Shown here piece after piece: positions 1-8,580 of a DNA stretch of 40,236 nucleotides; positions within the stretch are counted from its first letter, which is position 1, and the number at the start of each line of letters is the position of its first letter. The stretch spans positions 1 through 40,236 of the forward strand of contig CALMNS010000803.1 in the NCBI GenBank assembly GCA_937871635.1, in the 5' to 3' direction. The notes under the pieces were generated by a model. That model saw nothing but the letters and a program-made list of their open reading frames with translations. It was not told the origin of the DNA and ran no database searches. The translations under genes and the position numbers were made by a program. Origin of the DNA: an uncultured Solirubrobacter sp. (GTDB taxonomy: Bacteria; Actinomycetota; Thermoleophilia; Solirubrobacterales; Solirubrobacteraceae).

Positions 1-1116
1 TATGGGCCGACTCTTCAGGAACTCAGCTACATCCGTCCGGTTCGCCTTCTGAGCCCGAAATCAGTCGGTGCGAACGGGCGATACAAGGAGCCGATCGGCA
101 CAGGCGCGTGGAAGCTGCAATCCGCCGACCGGTCGGGCGCCCTGCTGGTGCGTAACGAACGCTACCGGGGTGAGCGGCCGCACCCTGACCGGCTCGAGCT
201 CAAGGTCACTCCTGACCCTCAGAGCCGTCTGTCGGCTCTGCGCGCGGGAGACATCGACACCATCGGCGGCGACTTCACGGCCCCCTTGACTCCGCGTGAT
301 GTGGCGACGCTCAAGCGTGCCGAGGACATCAACGTGCACGATGACGAGGGCACCGGCACCCTGCTGCTTGCCTTCAACGAGGACCGTCCTCCCTTCAACG
401 ACCCAGCAGTGCGTGAGGCGGTCAGCCTGGTGGTGGACCGGCCGGCGATCTCGAAGGCGCTGTTCCTCGGGCTGGCGAAGCCGGCCGGGAACCTCTTCCC
501 AGAGACCGTTCCCTTCAGCGGAACCCAGCAGCCCGCCGCCCCGCCCGATCCGGAGGCCGCCAAACGGGTCCTGGACGCTGCGGGCTGGACCGGCGGCGAT
601 GGCGTGCGTGCGAAGAACGGCAAGCAGCTCAGGCTCGTCCTGCTGACCTCGGAGGAGGCGATCCCCGGAGGGCGCGCGATCGGCGAGGTGATCCAGAGTC
701 AGCTCAAGGCGATCGGCGTCGAGGTCCAGGTCCGGCTCGTTGACCACGCCTCACGCCACAAGGAGATCCCGGAGCGGCACTACGACATGGCCTTCTTCCT
801 TACCCACGGCGCCCCTTACGATCCGTACAGCACCTTCGCCGACCTCTTCGACAGCCGGAAGAAGAGCGGCGTCGATGGGAAGATCTACACCGATCCTGTG
901 CTCGATAGCCAGATCGACGAGGCGTTCGCTGCGCAGTCCGATGAGGAGCGAACGCGGGTCTTCGGGGGTATGTACGAGTACCTCCGGACAAAGCACGCTC
1001 TGCTGCCGCTCGTCTTCACGCCGCGACTGTGGGCGTACACGGACCGCGTCCGGGACTTCACGTTGCCGCCGACCGAGTACGAGTTTCCCGTCTCGGGGAT
1101 CTCCGTGAGCGGCTGA
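1..1116 (+). CDS. ABC importer substrate-binding protein, family 5 (peptide/nickel class), 5' truncated by window edge
   Basis: This is the C-terminal part (about 371 residues) of an extracytoplasmic solute-binding protein family 5 lipoprotein. The frame is open from base 1, so the signal peptide and lobe I start lie outside the window. Visible family marks are GTGAWKL near the start, FNEDRPPFNDPAVREAVSLVVDR (given here only as the typical 'PPFxDxxVRxAVxxxVDR' stretch) and GAPYDPYST, a run much like the GAPYDPHS segment of NikA-type proteins. The permease gene starts 12 nt downstream, so it heads the importer operon. NikA/Dpp/Opp proteins share this fold, and the ligand (peptide, metal chelate or histidine-containing compound) cannot be read from sequence alone. 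The hut genes next door make a histidine-related ligand attractive, as inference only. Confidence 0.9.
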   Translation, partial: YGPTLQELSYIRPVRLLSPKSVGANGRYKEPIGTGAWKLQSADRSGALLVRNERYRGERPHPDRLELKVTPDPQSRLSALRAGDIDTIGGDFTAPLTPRDVATLKRAEDINVHDDEGTGTLLLAFNEDRPPFNDPAVREAVSLVVDRPAISKALFLGLAKPAGNLFPETVPFSGTQQPAAPPDPEAAKRVLDAAGWTGGDGVRAKNGKQLRLVLLTSEEAIPGGRAIGEVIQSQLKAIGVEVQVRLVDHASRHKEIPERHYDMAFFLTHGAPYDPYSTFADLFDSRKKSGVDGKIYTDPVLDSQIDEAFAAQSDEERTRVFGGMYEYLRTKHALLPLVFTPRLWAYTDRVRDFTLPPTEYEFPVSGISVSG

Positions 1117-1128
1117 GGGGTCGACGGA

Positions 1129-2076
1129 ATGCGGCGTTTCATCATCCGACGGCTCGGCACCTCGCTCCTCGTCCTCGCCGTCTCATCGGTCGTGATCTTC
1201 CTGCTGGTGGCCTCGGCGCCGGGTGACCCGGCGCAGCTCGTGGCCGAGCGGCAGTCGTTCGGAGCGGACCGCGAAACGGTGGAACGGGTGCGAAAGGAGC
1301 TGGGGCTCGATCGCCCCCTGCCGGTCCAATACATCGACTGGATCGGCGATATCGCGGTCGGAGACCTGGGAACGTCGCTCAAGACACAGACGGACATCGG
1401 CTCGGACCTGGCGGAGCGGGTTCCGGTGACCGCTCGGCTGCTGATCGGTGCGGCGGTGTTCGCCTTGGTCGCCGGCTGCGGCCTCGCAGTCCTGGGGACC
1501 TTCTGGCCGGGAGGCTTCGTCGATCGCATGTCCAGGCCGCTCGCCCTGCTTTCGGTCTCGATTCCCAGCTTCTACCTCGCGGCGCTGCTGGTGCTGCTCT
1601 TCGCCGTGGGTCTGCGCTGGCTGCCGTCACAGGGGGACTCGGGCTTGCGGTCGTCGTTGCTCCCGTGGTTCACGTTGGGGCTTGCCCCGGCGGCGGTCAT
1701 GGCGCGGGTCGTGCGCGTCGCGCTTGCCGAATCCATGTCGCGACCGTACGTCACGACCGCCTTGAGCAAGGGACGCAAGCGGCGGGAGATCGTCATCCGC
1801 GACGCCGTGCCGAACATCGCCGTTCCCACGATGACGGCCTTCGCCGCCCAAGTGGGCCTCATGGTCACCGGCGCGATCGTCGTCGAGTCGATCTTCTCGT
1901 GGCAGGGAGCCAGCGCGTACTTCCTGGAAGCGGTGAGGTTCCGCGATTTCCCGGTCATGCAGGTCTGGCTGCTGCTGTTCGCGGCGGCGTTCATCGTGCT
2001 GAACACGTTCGTGGACATCGCGTCACGCGCGATCGATCCACGCCTGCGCCGCGCGATGGCGGAGGGGATGAGCTGA
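1129..2076 (+). CDS. ABC importer permease, DppB/NikB type
   Basis: This is an inner-membrane permease of 315 residues, the usual length for DppB/NikB/OppB proteins. It starts MRRFIIRRLGTSLLVLAVSS, a typical N-in first helix, followed by the large loop GDPAQLV...LGLDRPLPVQYIDWI that marks the B-type permease. The EAA-like loop lies at ALSKGRKRREIVIRDAVPN (around residues 205-225). About six hydrophobic segments are visible. The ATG start is 12 nt after the binding-protein stop and preceded by a purine-rich stretch. Its stop overlaps the next permease start (TGATG), which indicates translational coupling. It should pair with the C-type permease downstream. Confidence 0.93.
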   Translation: MRRFIIRRLGTSLLVLAVSSVVIFLLVASAPGDPAQLVAERQSFGADRETVERVRKELGLDRPLPVQYIDWIGDIAVGDLGTSLKTQTDIGSDLAERVPVTARLLIGAAVFALVAGCGLAVLGTFWPGGFVDRMSRPLALLSVSIPSFYLAALLVLLFAVGLRWLPSQGDSGLRSSLLPWFTLGLAPAAVMARVVRVALAESMSRPYVTTALSKGRKRREIVIRDAVPNIAVPTMTAFAAQVGLMVTGAIVVESIFSWQGASAYFLEAVRFRDFPVMQVWLLLFAAAFIVLNTFVDIASRAIDPRLRRAMAEGMS

Positions 2077-3008
2077 TGGCGCGTGCGCGAAGTGTGCTGG
2101 TGGCGCTGCGGGCCGTCCCGAAGCTCTCTCTGGCGGTGATCGCAGCGTTCGTGCTCGTCGGCGCTCTCGCGCCGGTGATCGCGCCCGTCGATCCCAACGC
2201 GCAGGACCTCCTTCGCCCCCTCGAGGGCTCGAGCTCTGCGCATCTGCTGGGCACCGACGATCTCGGGCGCGACCAGCTCAGTCGCCTGATGCAGGGGGCA
2301 CGGACATCGCTGACCGCGGCGGCCCTGGTCCTCGGAGGCGCCCTCGTGATCGGGCTGCTCATCGGCGCGGTCGCCGCGATGCGCGGCGGCCTCGTCGACG
2401 AAGCGCTCATGCGACTCACCGACGTCGGCCTCTCGTTGCCGAGTCTCATCACCGCACTCGCGACGCTCGGCCTCCTCGGCCCCAGCTACTCCAACATGAT
2501 CCTTGCCCTGACCATCGTCTGGTGGCCTGCGTACGCACGCCTCACGAGAGCGTTGATCATCTCCATCAAGACCCGGCCCTACATCGAGGCCGTGCAGCTC
2601 ATGGGCGCGCGGCAGTCGTGGATCATGTTCCGCCATCTCCTGCCCGGCGCGATCGGCCCGGTTCTCGTCTACGCGACCGCGGATGCCGGCTTCATCGCGC
2701 TGTCGGTGGCCACGCTGAGCTTCCTCGGCCTCGGCGTCCAGCCGCCGAACGCGGAATGGGGACAGATGCTCGTGAGCGGGCTGCCGTTCCTCGAGACCAA
2801 CCCGGGTCTGGTCATCTATCCCGGCCTGGCGCTGACCCTCGTTGTCGTGGGGTTCAACCTCCTCGGCGAGGCCGTGGCGCTCGACAAGGTGCCGCGGCCG
2901 CTCTCCCGCCGGGCGGTACGGCGCCGGCGCGCTGACGCGCTCGATGCGTTGGCGGCGGCGGATGCGCCCCGTCTCGGTCGCACGACGGCGGGGGAGGTGA
3001 CGGCATGA
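2076..3008 (+). CDS. ABC importer permease, DppC/NikC type
   Basis: This is the second membrane subunit, 310 residues. I chose the ATG overlapping the upstream stop (TGATG); the same frame stays open far upstream into the previous gene, but that part is a shadow of the B permease. Family marks are the early helix LSLAVIAAFVLVGALAPVIA, the HLLGTDDLGRDQLSRLMQGARTSL segment found in nearly all DppC/OppC proteins (residues about 55-78), and the EAA-type loop EAVQLMGARQSWIMFRHLLP near residue 180. The C-terminal tail is Arg/Ala rich. Its last codons overlap the ATG of the first ATPase by 4 nt. Confidence 0.93.
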   Translation: MARARSVLVALRAVPKLSLAVIAAFVLVGALAPVIAPVDPNAQDLLRPLEGSSSAHLLGTDDLGRDQLSRLMQGARTSLTAAALVLGGALVIGLLIGAVAAMRGGLVDEALMRLTDVGLSLPSLITALATLGLLGPSYSNMILALTIVWWPAYARLTRALIISIKTRPYIEAVQLMGARQSWIMFRHLLPGAIGPVLVYATADAGFIALSVATLSFLGLGVQPPNAEWGQMLVSGLPFLETNPGLVIYPGLALTLVVVGFNLLGEAVALDKVPRPLSRRAVRRRRADALDALAAADAPRLGRTTAGEVTA

Positions 3009-4021
3009 GTGCTCCCGTGCTCGAGGCGGAGGATCTCGGTGTCCGCCTCTACCCCTCCGCCGGTGCGGTCCATGCCGTCAACGGCGTGTCGTGGTCACTG
3101 AGGCCCGGCCGGACGCTGGCGATCGTCGGCGAGAGCGGCTCCGGCAAGACGGTGATGTCGCTTGCGCCCCTCGGTCTCCTGCCGCCCGGCGTCTCGAGCG
3201 ACGTCACCGGCTCGCTGAAGTTCGAGGGCCGCGAGCTCGTCGGCACGCCGGACGAGGAGCGCGCGAGGGTTCGAGGCGCGGGAATCGGGTTCATCTTCCA
3301 GGACCCGCTGAGCTCCTTCAACCCGATGCGTCGCGTCGGGTCGCAGGTCGACGAGCCCGCGCTGATCCATGAAGGGCTCTCACGGCGGGCGGCGCGGGAG
3401 CGGGCGGTGGAGCTGCTCTCGATGGTCGGTCTCTCGGATGCCCGGCGGAGGATCGACATGTACCCGCACGAGCTCTCCGGCGGTATGCGCCAGCGCGCGA
3501 TGATCGCGATGGCGCTGGCAGCCAGTCCGAAGGTGATCATCGCCGACGAGCCCACCACGGCGCTCGACGCCACCGTGCAGGCGCAGATCCTCGAGCTGCT
3601 CATGGAGCTCCGGGAGCGGCTGGGCATGGCGCTCCTGCTCATCACCCACGACATCGGCGTGGTGGCGGGGATGGCCGATGACGTCGCGGTCATGTACGCG
3701 GGGAGGATCGTCGAGCACGGGCCCGCCCGGGCGGTGCTCAAGCACCCGGATCACCCGTACACCCGGGGCCTGCTGGCCTCCGTCCCACCGCCCGACGCCC
3801 TACCGGGGACGCGGTTCCGAGGGCTTCCGGGCACGCCACCCGACCTGATGGCCGTCACCGCCGGATGCCCCTTCCGCGAGCGCTGCGCCTACGCGATCGA
3901 GCCATGCGCGACCCGACGTCCGCCGCTTGAGCCCGTCACCGTCTCGCGTGACCAGCGATCGGCGTGTCACGTCCATCCGCTCGTGGTCGAGCACGATCAA
4001 CCAGCGGAGGTGGCGCCGTGA
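3005..4021 (+). CDS. ABC importer ATPase, DppD/OppD type
   Basis: This is a cytoplasmic nucleotide-binding subunit of 338 residues. It shows Walker A GESGSGKT (about 39-46), a Q-loop FIFQDPLSSFNPMRRVG, the signature LSGGMRQR, Walker B VIIADEPTTALD and an H-loop LLITHDIG. The C-terminal extension has the oligopeptide-transporter Cys pattern (GCPFRERC...EPC...ACH) typical of the D/F subunits. ATG at 3005 overlaps the permease stop. The GTG start of the partner ATPase overlaps its own TGA, so the two ATPases are coupled and probably form a heterodimer. Confidence 0.93.
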   Translation: MSAPVLEAEDLGVRLYPSAGAVHAVNGVSWSLRPGRTLAIVGESGSGKTVMSLAPLGLLPPGVSSDVTGSLKFEGRELVGTPDEERARVRGAGIGFIFQDPLSSFNPMRRVGSQVDEPALIHEGLSRRAARERAVELLSMVGLSDARRRIDMYPHELSGGMRQRAMIAMALAASPKVIIADEPTTALDATVQAQILELLMELRERLGMALLLITHDIGVVAGMADDVAVMYAGRIVEHGPARAVLKHPDHPYTRGLLASVPPPDALPGTRFRGLPGTPPDLMAVTAGCPFRERCAYAIEPCATRRPPLEPVTVSRDQRSACHVHPLVVEHDQPAEVAP

Positions 4022-5010
4022 GCGCCGGGCACCTTGTCATCGAGTCCCTGACGGTCAAGTTCCCGGTCCAGGGCAAGGGGACCCTGACGGCAGTCGACGA
4101 CGTCTCGCTCGCTCTGGCACCGGGCGAGATACTCGGGCTCGTCGGCGAGTCCGGCTGTGGCAAGTCGACGCTCGCACGTGCGGTCGTCGGCCTGGAGCGA
4201 CCCGCGCAAGGTCGCATCCTGCTCGACGGCGACGACCTCACGCAGCTCAAGGGGTCTCGCCGTCGCCAGCTGCGACGTCGCGTGCAGCTCGTCTTCCAGG
4301 ACCCCGAGTCGTCGCTCAGCCCCCGACTCACGATCGGCCAGACGCTGCAGGAGCCGCTGCAGATCATGGGGATGTCGGACCGGGTGGCGCGCGCCGCGCG
4401 CGCCGCCGAGTTGCTCGAGATGGTGGGGCTGCCGAGTCACTTCGCGTCACGTTCGCCGGGGGCGCTCTCAGGCGGTCAGCGACAGCGGGTCGGCATCGCA
4501 AGGGCACTGGCCTCAGAACCCGATGTGCTGGTGTGCGACGAGCCCGTTTCCGCGCTGGACGTGTCCGTTCGGGCGCAGATCATGAACGTGCTCCTCGATC
4601 TGCGAGCCGATCTGGGGGTCGGGTGCCTGTTCATCGCCCACGATCTAGGTCTCGTGCATCAGGCGTGCGACCGGATCGCGGTGATGTACCTCGGCAGCAT
4701 CGTGGAGATCGGCCCCAGCGACGCGCTTTACCGTGCTCCGGAGCACCCGTACTCGACGGCGCTGCTCTCTGCGGTCCCCGTGGCCGATCCCGACCTCGAG
4801 CGAAGCCGCAGTCGTGTCATCCTGACCGGGGAGGTGGCCAGCCCCATCGACCTGCCGAGCGGCTGTCGATTCAGGACGCGATGCCCGATCGGCCAACAGC
4901 GATGTGCGGATGACGCTCCGAGCCTGCGGCCGGCGGGGGCAGGGAGCGCAGCGTGCCACTTCCCCGGGCAGATGCGGGTCGAGCTGGCGCAGCAGACGGC
5001 GACAGGATGA
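4018..5010 (+). CDS. ABC importer ATPase, DppF/OppF type
   Basis: This is the second ATPase subunit, 330 residues from the GTG that overlaps the upstream stop (GTGA). It has Walker A GESGCGKS, Q-loop LVFQDPESSLSPRLTIG, signature LSGGQRQR, Walker B VLVCDEPVSALD and H-loop FIAHDLG. The C-terminal Cys cluster GCRFRTRC...RC...ACH matches the peptide/nickel transporter class. It is the last gene of the importer operon; a strong inverted repeat follows immediately. No regulator lies within the operon, so control probably sits upstream of the window. Confidence 0.93.
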   Translation: MSAGHLVIESLTVKFPVQGKGTLTAVDDVSLALAPGEILGLVGESGCGKSTLARAVVGLERPAQGRILLDGDDLTQLKGSRRRQLRRRVQLVFQDPESSLSPRLTIGQTLQEPLQIMGMSDRVARAARAAELLEMVGLPSHFASRSPGALSGGQRQRVGIARALASEPDVLVCDEPVSALDVSVRAQIMNVLLDLRADLGVGCLFIAHDLGLVHQACDRIAVMYLGSIVEIGPSDALYRAPEHPYSTALLSAVPVADPDLERSRSRVILTGEVASPIDLPSGCRFRTRCPIGQQRCADDAPSLRPAGAGSAACHFPGQMRVELAQQTATG

Positions 5011-5013
5011 CTC

Positions 5014-5052
5014 CTCCGCGGTCCATCCCTGACCTGACCCCCGACCGCGGAG
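5014..5052. terminator. Bidirectional hairpin between the importer operon and hutH
   Basis: A perfect 10-bp inverted repeat, CTCCGCGGTC at 5014-5023 and GACCGCGGAG at 5043-5052, is separated by 19 nt. It lies just after the last ATPase stop (5010) and just before the hutH stop (5059, minus strand). This is where a shared terminator for two convergent units is expected. There is no U-tract, which is common in high-GC actinobacteria, so the termination role is inferred from stem and position. Confidence 0.6.
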
Positions 5053-5058
5053 TGAGAC

Positions 5059-6606
5059 TCAGCGTAGGGGACCGGTGACCGCTTCGGCGGCGGCCTGGAC
5101 GCGGCCACCGGCGACGAGATCGACGACGGCCTCGATGTCGGGGGCCATAAAGCGATCTGGCCCGGGGCCGGCGACTACCGTCCGGATCTCGCCGAGCACG
5201 GCGGACGTCGCCGCGGCAGGCTGCAGCGGCGCCCGCAACTCGAGCCCGCGCGCGGCGGTCAACACTTCGATCGCCAGGACCCGCGTGAGACCGTCGATCG
5301 ATCGCCGGAGCTTGCGGGCGGCCGACCACCCCATGGAGACGTGGTCCTCTTGCATCGCCGAACTCGGGATCGAATCAGCCGACGCCGGGACGGCAAGGCG
5401 CTTGAGCTCTGCGACGATCGCCGCCTGCGTGTACTGGACGATCATGTACCCCGAGTCGACCCCCGGGTCGTCGGCCAGGAAGGGGGGGAGGCCGTGACTG
5501 CGGGTGGCGTCGAGGAACCGGTCCGTCCTCCGTTCGGCGATGCTCGCCAGGTCGGCCACGACGATGGCCAGGAAGTCCAGCACGTAGGCGATGGGCGCGC
5601 CATGGAAATTGCCGTTGGAGGCGACGCGTCCGTCGGCGGTGACGACGGGGTTGTCGATGGCAGCTGCCAGCTCGCGCGCGGCGACGCGCCCGGCGTGCTC
5701 GACCGTGTCGCGTGCGCCGCCGGCAACGGCGGGTGCGCACCGCAGCGAGTAGGCGTCCTGAACTCGTCGGTCCTCTGGGCCACGGTGGTGCGCGACGATC
5801 GCGCTGCCGTGCAGCACGGCACGCAGGTTCGCCGCCGAGGCAGCCTGGCCGTCGTGCGGGCGCAGCGCCTGGAGGTCGGCGGCGAACACCGCGTCGGTGC
5901 CGAGCAGTCCCTCGACGCTCATCGCCGTGGCGATGTCGGCGGTCGCGAGCAGCATTCGGAGGTCCGCAACCGCCAGGATGAGCATGCCCAGCATCCCATC
6001 CGTCCCGTTGATCAGGGCGAGTCCCTCCTTCTCGACGAGTTCGACCGGTTCGGTGCCCGCCTGCTGGAGGGCCTCCGCCGCGGGCCGCAGGACGCCGGAG
6101 GCGTCTCTGACGGGTCCTTCGCCGCTGAGCGCGAGGGCGCAGTGTGCGAGCGGCGCGAGATCTCCGGAGCACCCGAGCGAGCCGTGCTCGTGGACCACGG
6201 GGGTTATCCCCGCCGAAAGCATCGCGGCGTAGGTAGTGGCGGTCGTGCGGCGCACGCCGGTGCGCCCGGTGGCGAGCGTCGAGAGGCGCAGAACCATGAG
6301 GGCGCGGACCACCTCACGCTCGACCTCCGGACCCGAGCCGGCCGCGTGGCTGCGGATCAGGCTGCGCTGCAGCTGGACGCGCCGACCGGGGGCGATGTGC
6401 TGTGTGGCCAGTGCTCCGAAACCGGTCGAGACGCCGTAGTGCGCGCGGTCGTCGCTGGTGAGCGCCTCGATGGTGGCGCGGCCCTCGTCAAGCGCGGTCA
6501 GCGCGGCGTCGGAGAGTACGACGGGATGGTCGTGACGGGCGACGGCGACCACGGCATCCGGGCTCAGGGCACTGACGTCGACGAGAATGGGCGCCCTGGG
6601 GGACAT
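5059..6606 (-). CDS. hutH: Histidine ammonia-lyase
   Basis: Converts L-histidine to urocanate and ammonia, the first step of histidine breakdown. It is 515 residues, the normal length. The MIO-cofactor loop reads HGSLGCSGDLAPLAH, with Cys146-Ser147-Gly148 where the classical enzymes have Ala-Ser-Gly; the rest of the loop is intact. Other family marks are YGVSTGFG (57-64, catalytic Tyr) and QEDHVSMG in the C-terminal half. The gene is transcribed alone, divergent from an IclR regulator 70 bp away, with a palindrome in between that recurs before hutU. The Cys variant should still cyclise to MIO in principle, and I believe it occurs in other actinobacterial HutH proteins, from memory. Identification as histidine rather than aromatic ammonia-lyase rests mainly on the neighbouring hutUIF genes. 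Confidence 0.95.
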   Translation of the reverse strand: MSPRAPILVDVSALSPDAVVAVARHDHPVVLSDAALTALDEGRATIEALTSDDRAHYGVSTGFGALATQHIAPGRRVQLQRSLIRSHAAGSGPEVEREVVRALMVLRLSTLATGRTGVRRTTATTYAAMLSAGITPVVHEHGSLGCSGDLAPLAHCALALSGEGPVRDASGVLRPAAEALQQAGTEPVELVEKEGLALINGTDGMLGMLILAVADLRMLLATADIATAMSVEGLLGTDAVFAADLQALRPHDGQAASAANLRAVLHGSAIVAHHRGPEDRRVQDAYSLRCAPAVAGGARDTVEHAGRVAARELAAAIDNPVVTADGRVASNGNFHGAPIAYVLDFLAIVVADLASIAERRTDRFLDATRSHGLPPFLADDPGVDSGYMIVQYTQAAIVAELKRLAVPASADSIPSSAMQEDHVSMGWSAARKLRRSIDGLTRVLAIEVLTAARGLELRAPLQPAAATSAVLGEIRTVVAGPGPDRFMAPDIEAVVDLVAGGRVQAAAEAVTGPLR

Positions 6607-6660
6607 GGCCGGATCTAAGCCGACCGTGACTGCGCTGTCATCCGTCCAGAACCGCTAGTG

Positions 6661-6674
6661 CTTCAGATCTGAGA
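6661..6674. promoter_or_regulatory. Candidate hut operator in the hutH/iclR intergenic region
   Basis: The sequence CTTCAGATCTGAGA contains the perfect palindrome TCAGATCTGA (6663-6672). Read towards hutH it is TCTCAG-AT-CTGAAG, nearly the same as TCTCAG-GG-CTGAGA before hutU. The distance to the hutH start codon is 54 nt, against 55 nt for hutU. It also sits 2 nt before the iclR ATG, so an IclR protein bound here would cover its own start. The operator role is inferred from the matched sequence and spacing. Confidence 0.55.
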
Positions 6675-6676
6675 CT

Positions 6677-7438
6677 ATGCCGAACGTCCCGGCGGCGGCG
6701 CATGCGCTCGATGTCCTCGCCTTGCTGGGTCGGCGCGTCACGCCGATGCCAGCCTCAGCCATCGCCCGCGAGCTCGACCTTCCGCGCTCGAGCGTCTACC
6801 ACCTCCTCGCCGTCCTGCGGGAGCGCAACTTCGTCGTCCACCTGGTCGACCAACACCGCTACGGTCTGGGGACGGCTGCGTTCGAGCTCGGCTCGTCCTA
6901 TTCACGTCAGGAGCCGCTGCGGTGGATCGCACGGACCGTGCTGGCCCGACTTGTGAGTGAGACCACGCACAACGGCCACTTCGCGGTGCTCGACGGGCGC
7001 GACACCCTGTACCTGGTCGAGGAGCGCTCGCCGGGACGGCCGAGCCTGGTCACAGAAGTAGGCGTGCGGCTGCCTGCGACGCTGACAGCCAGCGGTCTCG
7101 CGATGCTTGCCGCGCTGCCCGCTCAGCAGATCCGCGCCCTTTGGCCGTCACGGCGCGATCTCGTGCGCCGTCACGAGGCCGGTCCGGCGTCGCTCACCGA
7201 GCTGCGCGCCCTGCTGGCCGACGTACGTGTGGCGGGCCACGCGCGGGAGGACGGGTCGGTGACCCCCGGCTTCGCGTCGGTCGCCGCAGTGGTTCCGGAC
7301 CACAACGGCCATCCACAGGGCGCGGTTGCGCTCACGTTTCCGACGGCAGAAGTCGATGCCGCGGCCTGCCAGGCCCTCACGGCCGCTGTGGTCGACGCCG
7401 CGCGTGCGGTCGGGCGACAGCTGCGCGGACGGTCTTAG
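6677..7438 (+). CDS. IclR-family transcriptional regulator of the hut genes (predicted)
   Basis: This is a DNA-binding regulator of 253 residues. It has an N-terminal winged helix (AHALDVLALLGRR...ASAIARELDLPRSSVYHLLAVLRERNFV, about 8-56) and a C-terminal IclR effector domain ending near residue 245, with the typical GFASVAAVVPDHNG stretch. It is divergent from hutH and convergent with hutF, whose 3' ends overlap by 4 nt, so it lies inside the hut cluster. By position it should sense histidine, urocanate or a later intermediate and act through the palindromes at 6661 and 11642. Whether it activates or represses cannot be told from sequence. Confidence 0.9.
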   Translation: MPNVPAAAHALDVLALLGRRVTPMPASAIARELDLPRSSVYHLLAVLRERNFVVHLVDQHRYGLGTAAFELGSSYSRQEPLRWIARTVLARLVSETTHNGHFAVLDGRDTLYLVEERSPGRPSLVTEVGVRLPATLTASGLAMLAALPAQQIRALWPSRRDLVRRHEAGPASLTELRALLADVRVAGHAREDGSVTPGFASVAAVVPDHNGHPQGAVALTFPTAEVDAAACQALTAAVVDAARAVGRQLRGRS

Positions 7439-8580
7439 GGACGCGGCGCGGGCGTGGCCACCACCGAGCGCGACGCACAGGTCGCGAGCGCACGAGCGAG
7501 ATCCTCGGACGCCACGCCCGCCAGTTGAGGATCGTCGCGGTCGACGCAGATCACCGGTCCTCCCGGGTCCAGGCCCAGGCTCTGTCGGCCGTTGGCGGCA
7601 AGCTCGGCCCATAGATCGCCGTCGGGCGCGCCGGCGAGCAGGCCGGCACGGAGCTCGCGCTCGCGGCGCGCGCCGGTCTCCAGCTCGCGGATCTCCTCGA
7701 ACGGGTCGATGCGCACCTGGGAGTCCGAGCCGATGGCCAAGCGCACGCCGGCGTGGCGGTAGACCATGGCGGGGAAGTGCCCGTCGCCGAGATTGCCTTC
7801 CGTCGTCGGACAGGAGACGACGATCGTGCCCGTGTCGGCCAGGTCGCGGACCTCGCTCGCGTCGACGTGCACGCCGTGGATGACCGTCGTGCGCGGGCCG
7901 AGGAACCCGGTGCGCCGGAGAAGTGCGATCGGTGAGCAGCCGTGTTCGGCCGCGCACTCGACCAACTCGCGACGCTGCTCGTGGGCGTGGACGTGGCGGG
8001 GGAGGCCGTGCGCGTCGGCGTACTCCGCGATCGCCGTCAGCCAGGCGGCCGGCACCGCGCGCACGCTGTGCGCGGCCACCGCGACATCGACACCGTTGCG
8101 GTGGGCGGCCCAGGCGCGGAGCGCGTCGACGCGCTCGAGGAAGTGGTCGACCTCCGGGTCGCAGAAGCGTCGCTGACCGGCGGCCGGCGGTCGGTCGCCA
8201 CCGTCCCACCCGTTGCGATGGTAGGCGGCTGGGATCAGGACGATCGCCAGGCCGGCGTCACCCGCGCCCTCGGCAACCGCATGGGCCATCGCGTTCGGCT
8301 CATCGAAGGAGGAGCCGTCGGACCGGTGGTGGACGTAGTGGAACTCGCCGACGACGCCGTACCCCGCCGCACGCATCTCACGGTAGACGCGGCCGGCGAC
8401 GTCGCGCATGGCGTCCGGGTCCAGCGCGTCGGCCGCGGAGAACATCGCCGTCCGCCAGCTCCAGAAGTCGTCTCGGGCGTGGGCCTGCGGGGCGGGACGT
8501 TCGGCGATGCCGCGCAGATCGCGCTGGAAGGCGTGAGAGTGGGCGTTGACCATCGCGGGAATGGCGTGCAGCTCGGTCAT
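7435..8580 (-). CDS. hutF: Formiminoglutamate deiminase, short form
   Basis: Converts N-formimino-L-glutamate to N-formyl-L-glutamate and ammonia. The amidohydrolase metal site is visible: NAHSHAFQ (HxH), HVHAHEQRRE, VIHGVHVD and IGSDSQ, together with the HutF-typical HSVRAVPAAWL. The start is the ATG at 8580, preceded by GGAGGC and overlapping the stop of a 32-aa ORF. At 381 residues it is short; HutF proteins are usually about 440-460. The N-terminus goes straight from MTELHA to IPAMVNAHSHAFQ, and the end lacks the usual late strands, so the small beta-sandwich domain built from both ends appears to be missing. The barrel core looks complete. It may be a minimal active form or a trimmed gene. 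Confidence 0.88.
   Translation of the reverse strand: MTELHAIPAMVNAHSHAFQRDLRGIAERPAPQAHARDDFWSWRTAMFSAADALDPDAMRDVAGRVYREMRAAGYGVVGEFHYVHHRSDGSSFDEPNAMAHAVAEGAGDAGLAIVLIPAAYHRNGWDGGDRPPAAGQRRFCDPEVDHFLERVDALRAWAAHRNGVDVAVAAHSVRAVPAAWLTAIAEYADAHGLPRHVHAHEQRRELVECAAEHGCSPIALLRRTGFLGPRTTVIHGVHVDASEVRDLADTGTIVVSCPTTEGNLGDGHFPAMVYRHAGVRLAIGSDSQVRIDPFEEIRELETGARRERELRAGLLAGAPDGDLWAELAANGRQSLGLDPGGPVICVDRDDPQLAGVASEDLARALATCASRSVVATPAPRP

Noticed and set aside
1-5010. Specific assignment of the importer as nikABCDE
   Set aside because: Nickel and peptide importers share all visible motifs, and nothing in the window (no nikR, urease or hydrogenase genes) supports nickel, so only the class is given.
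5059-6606. Aromatic amino acid ammonia-lyase or aminomutase
   Set aside because: The hutU, hutI and hutF genes next to it and the shared operator make histidine the sensible substrate.
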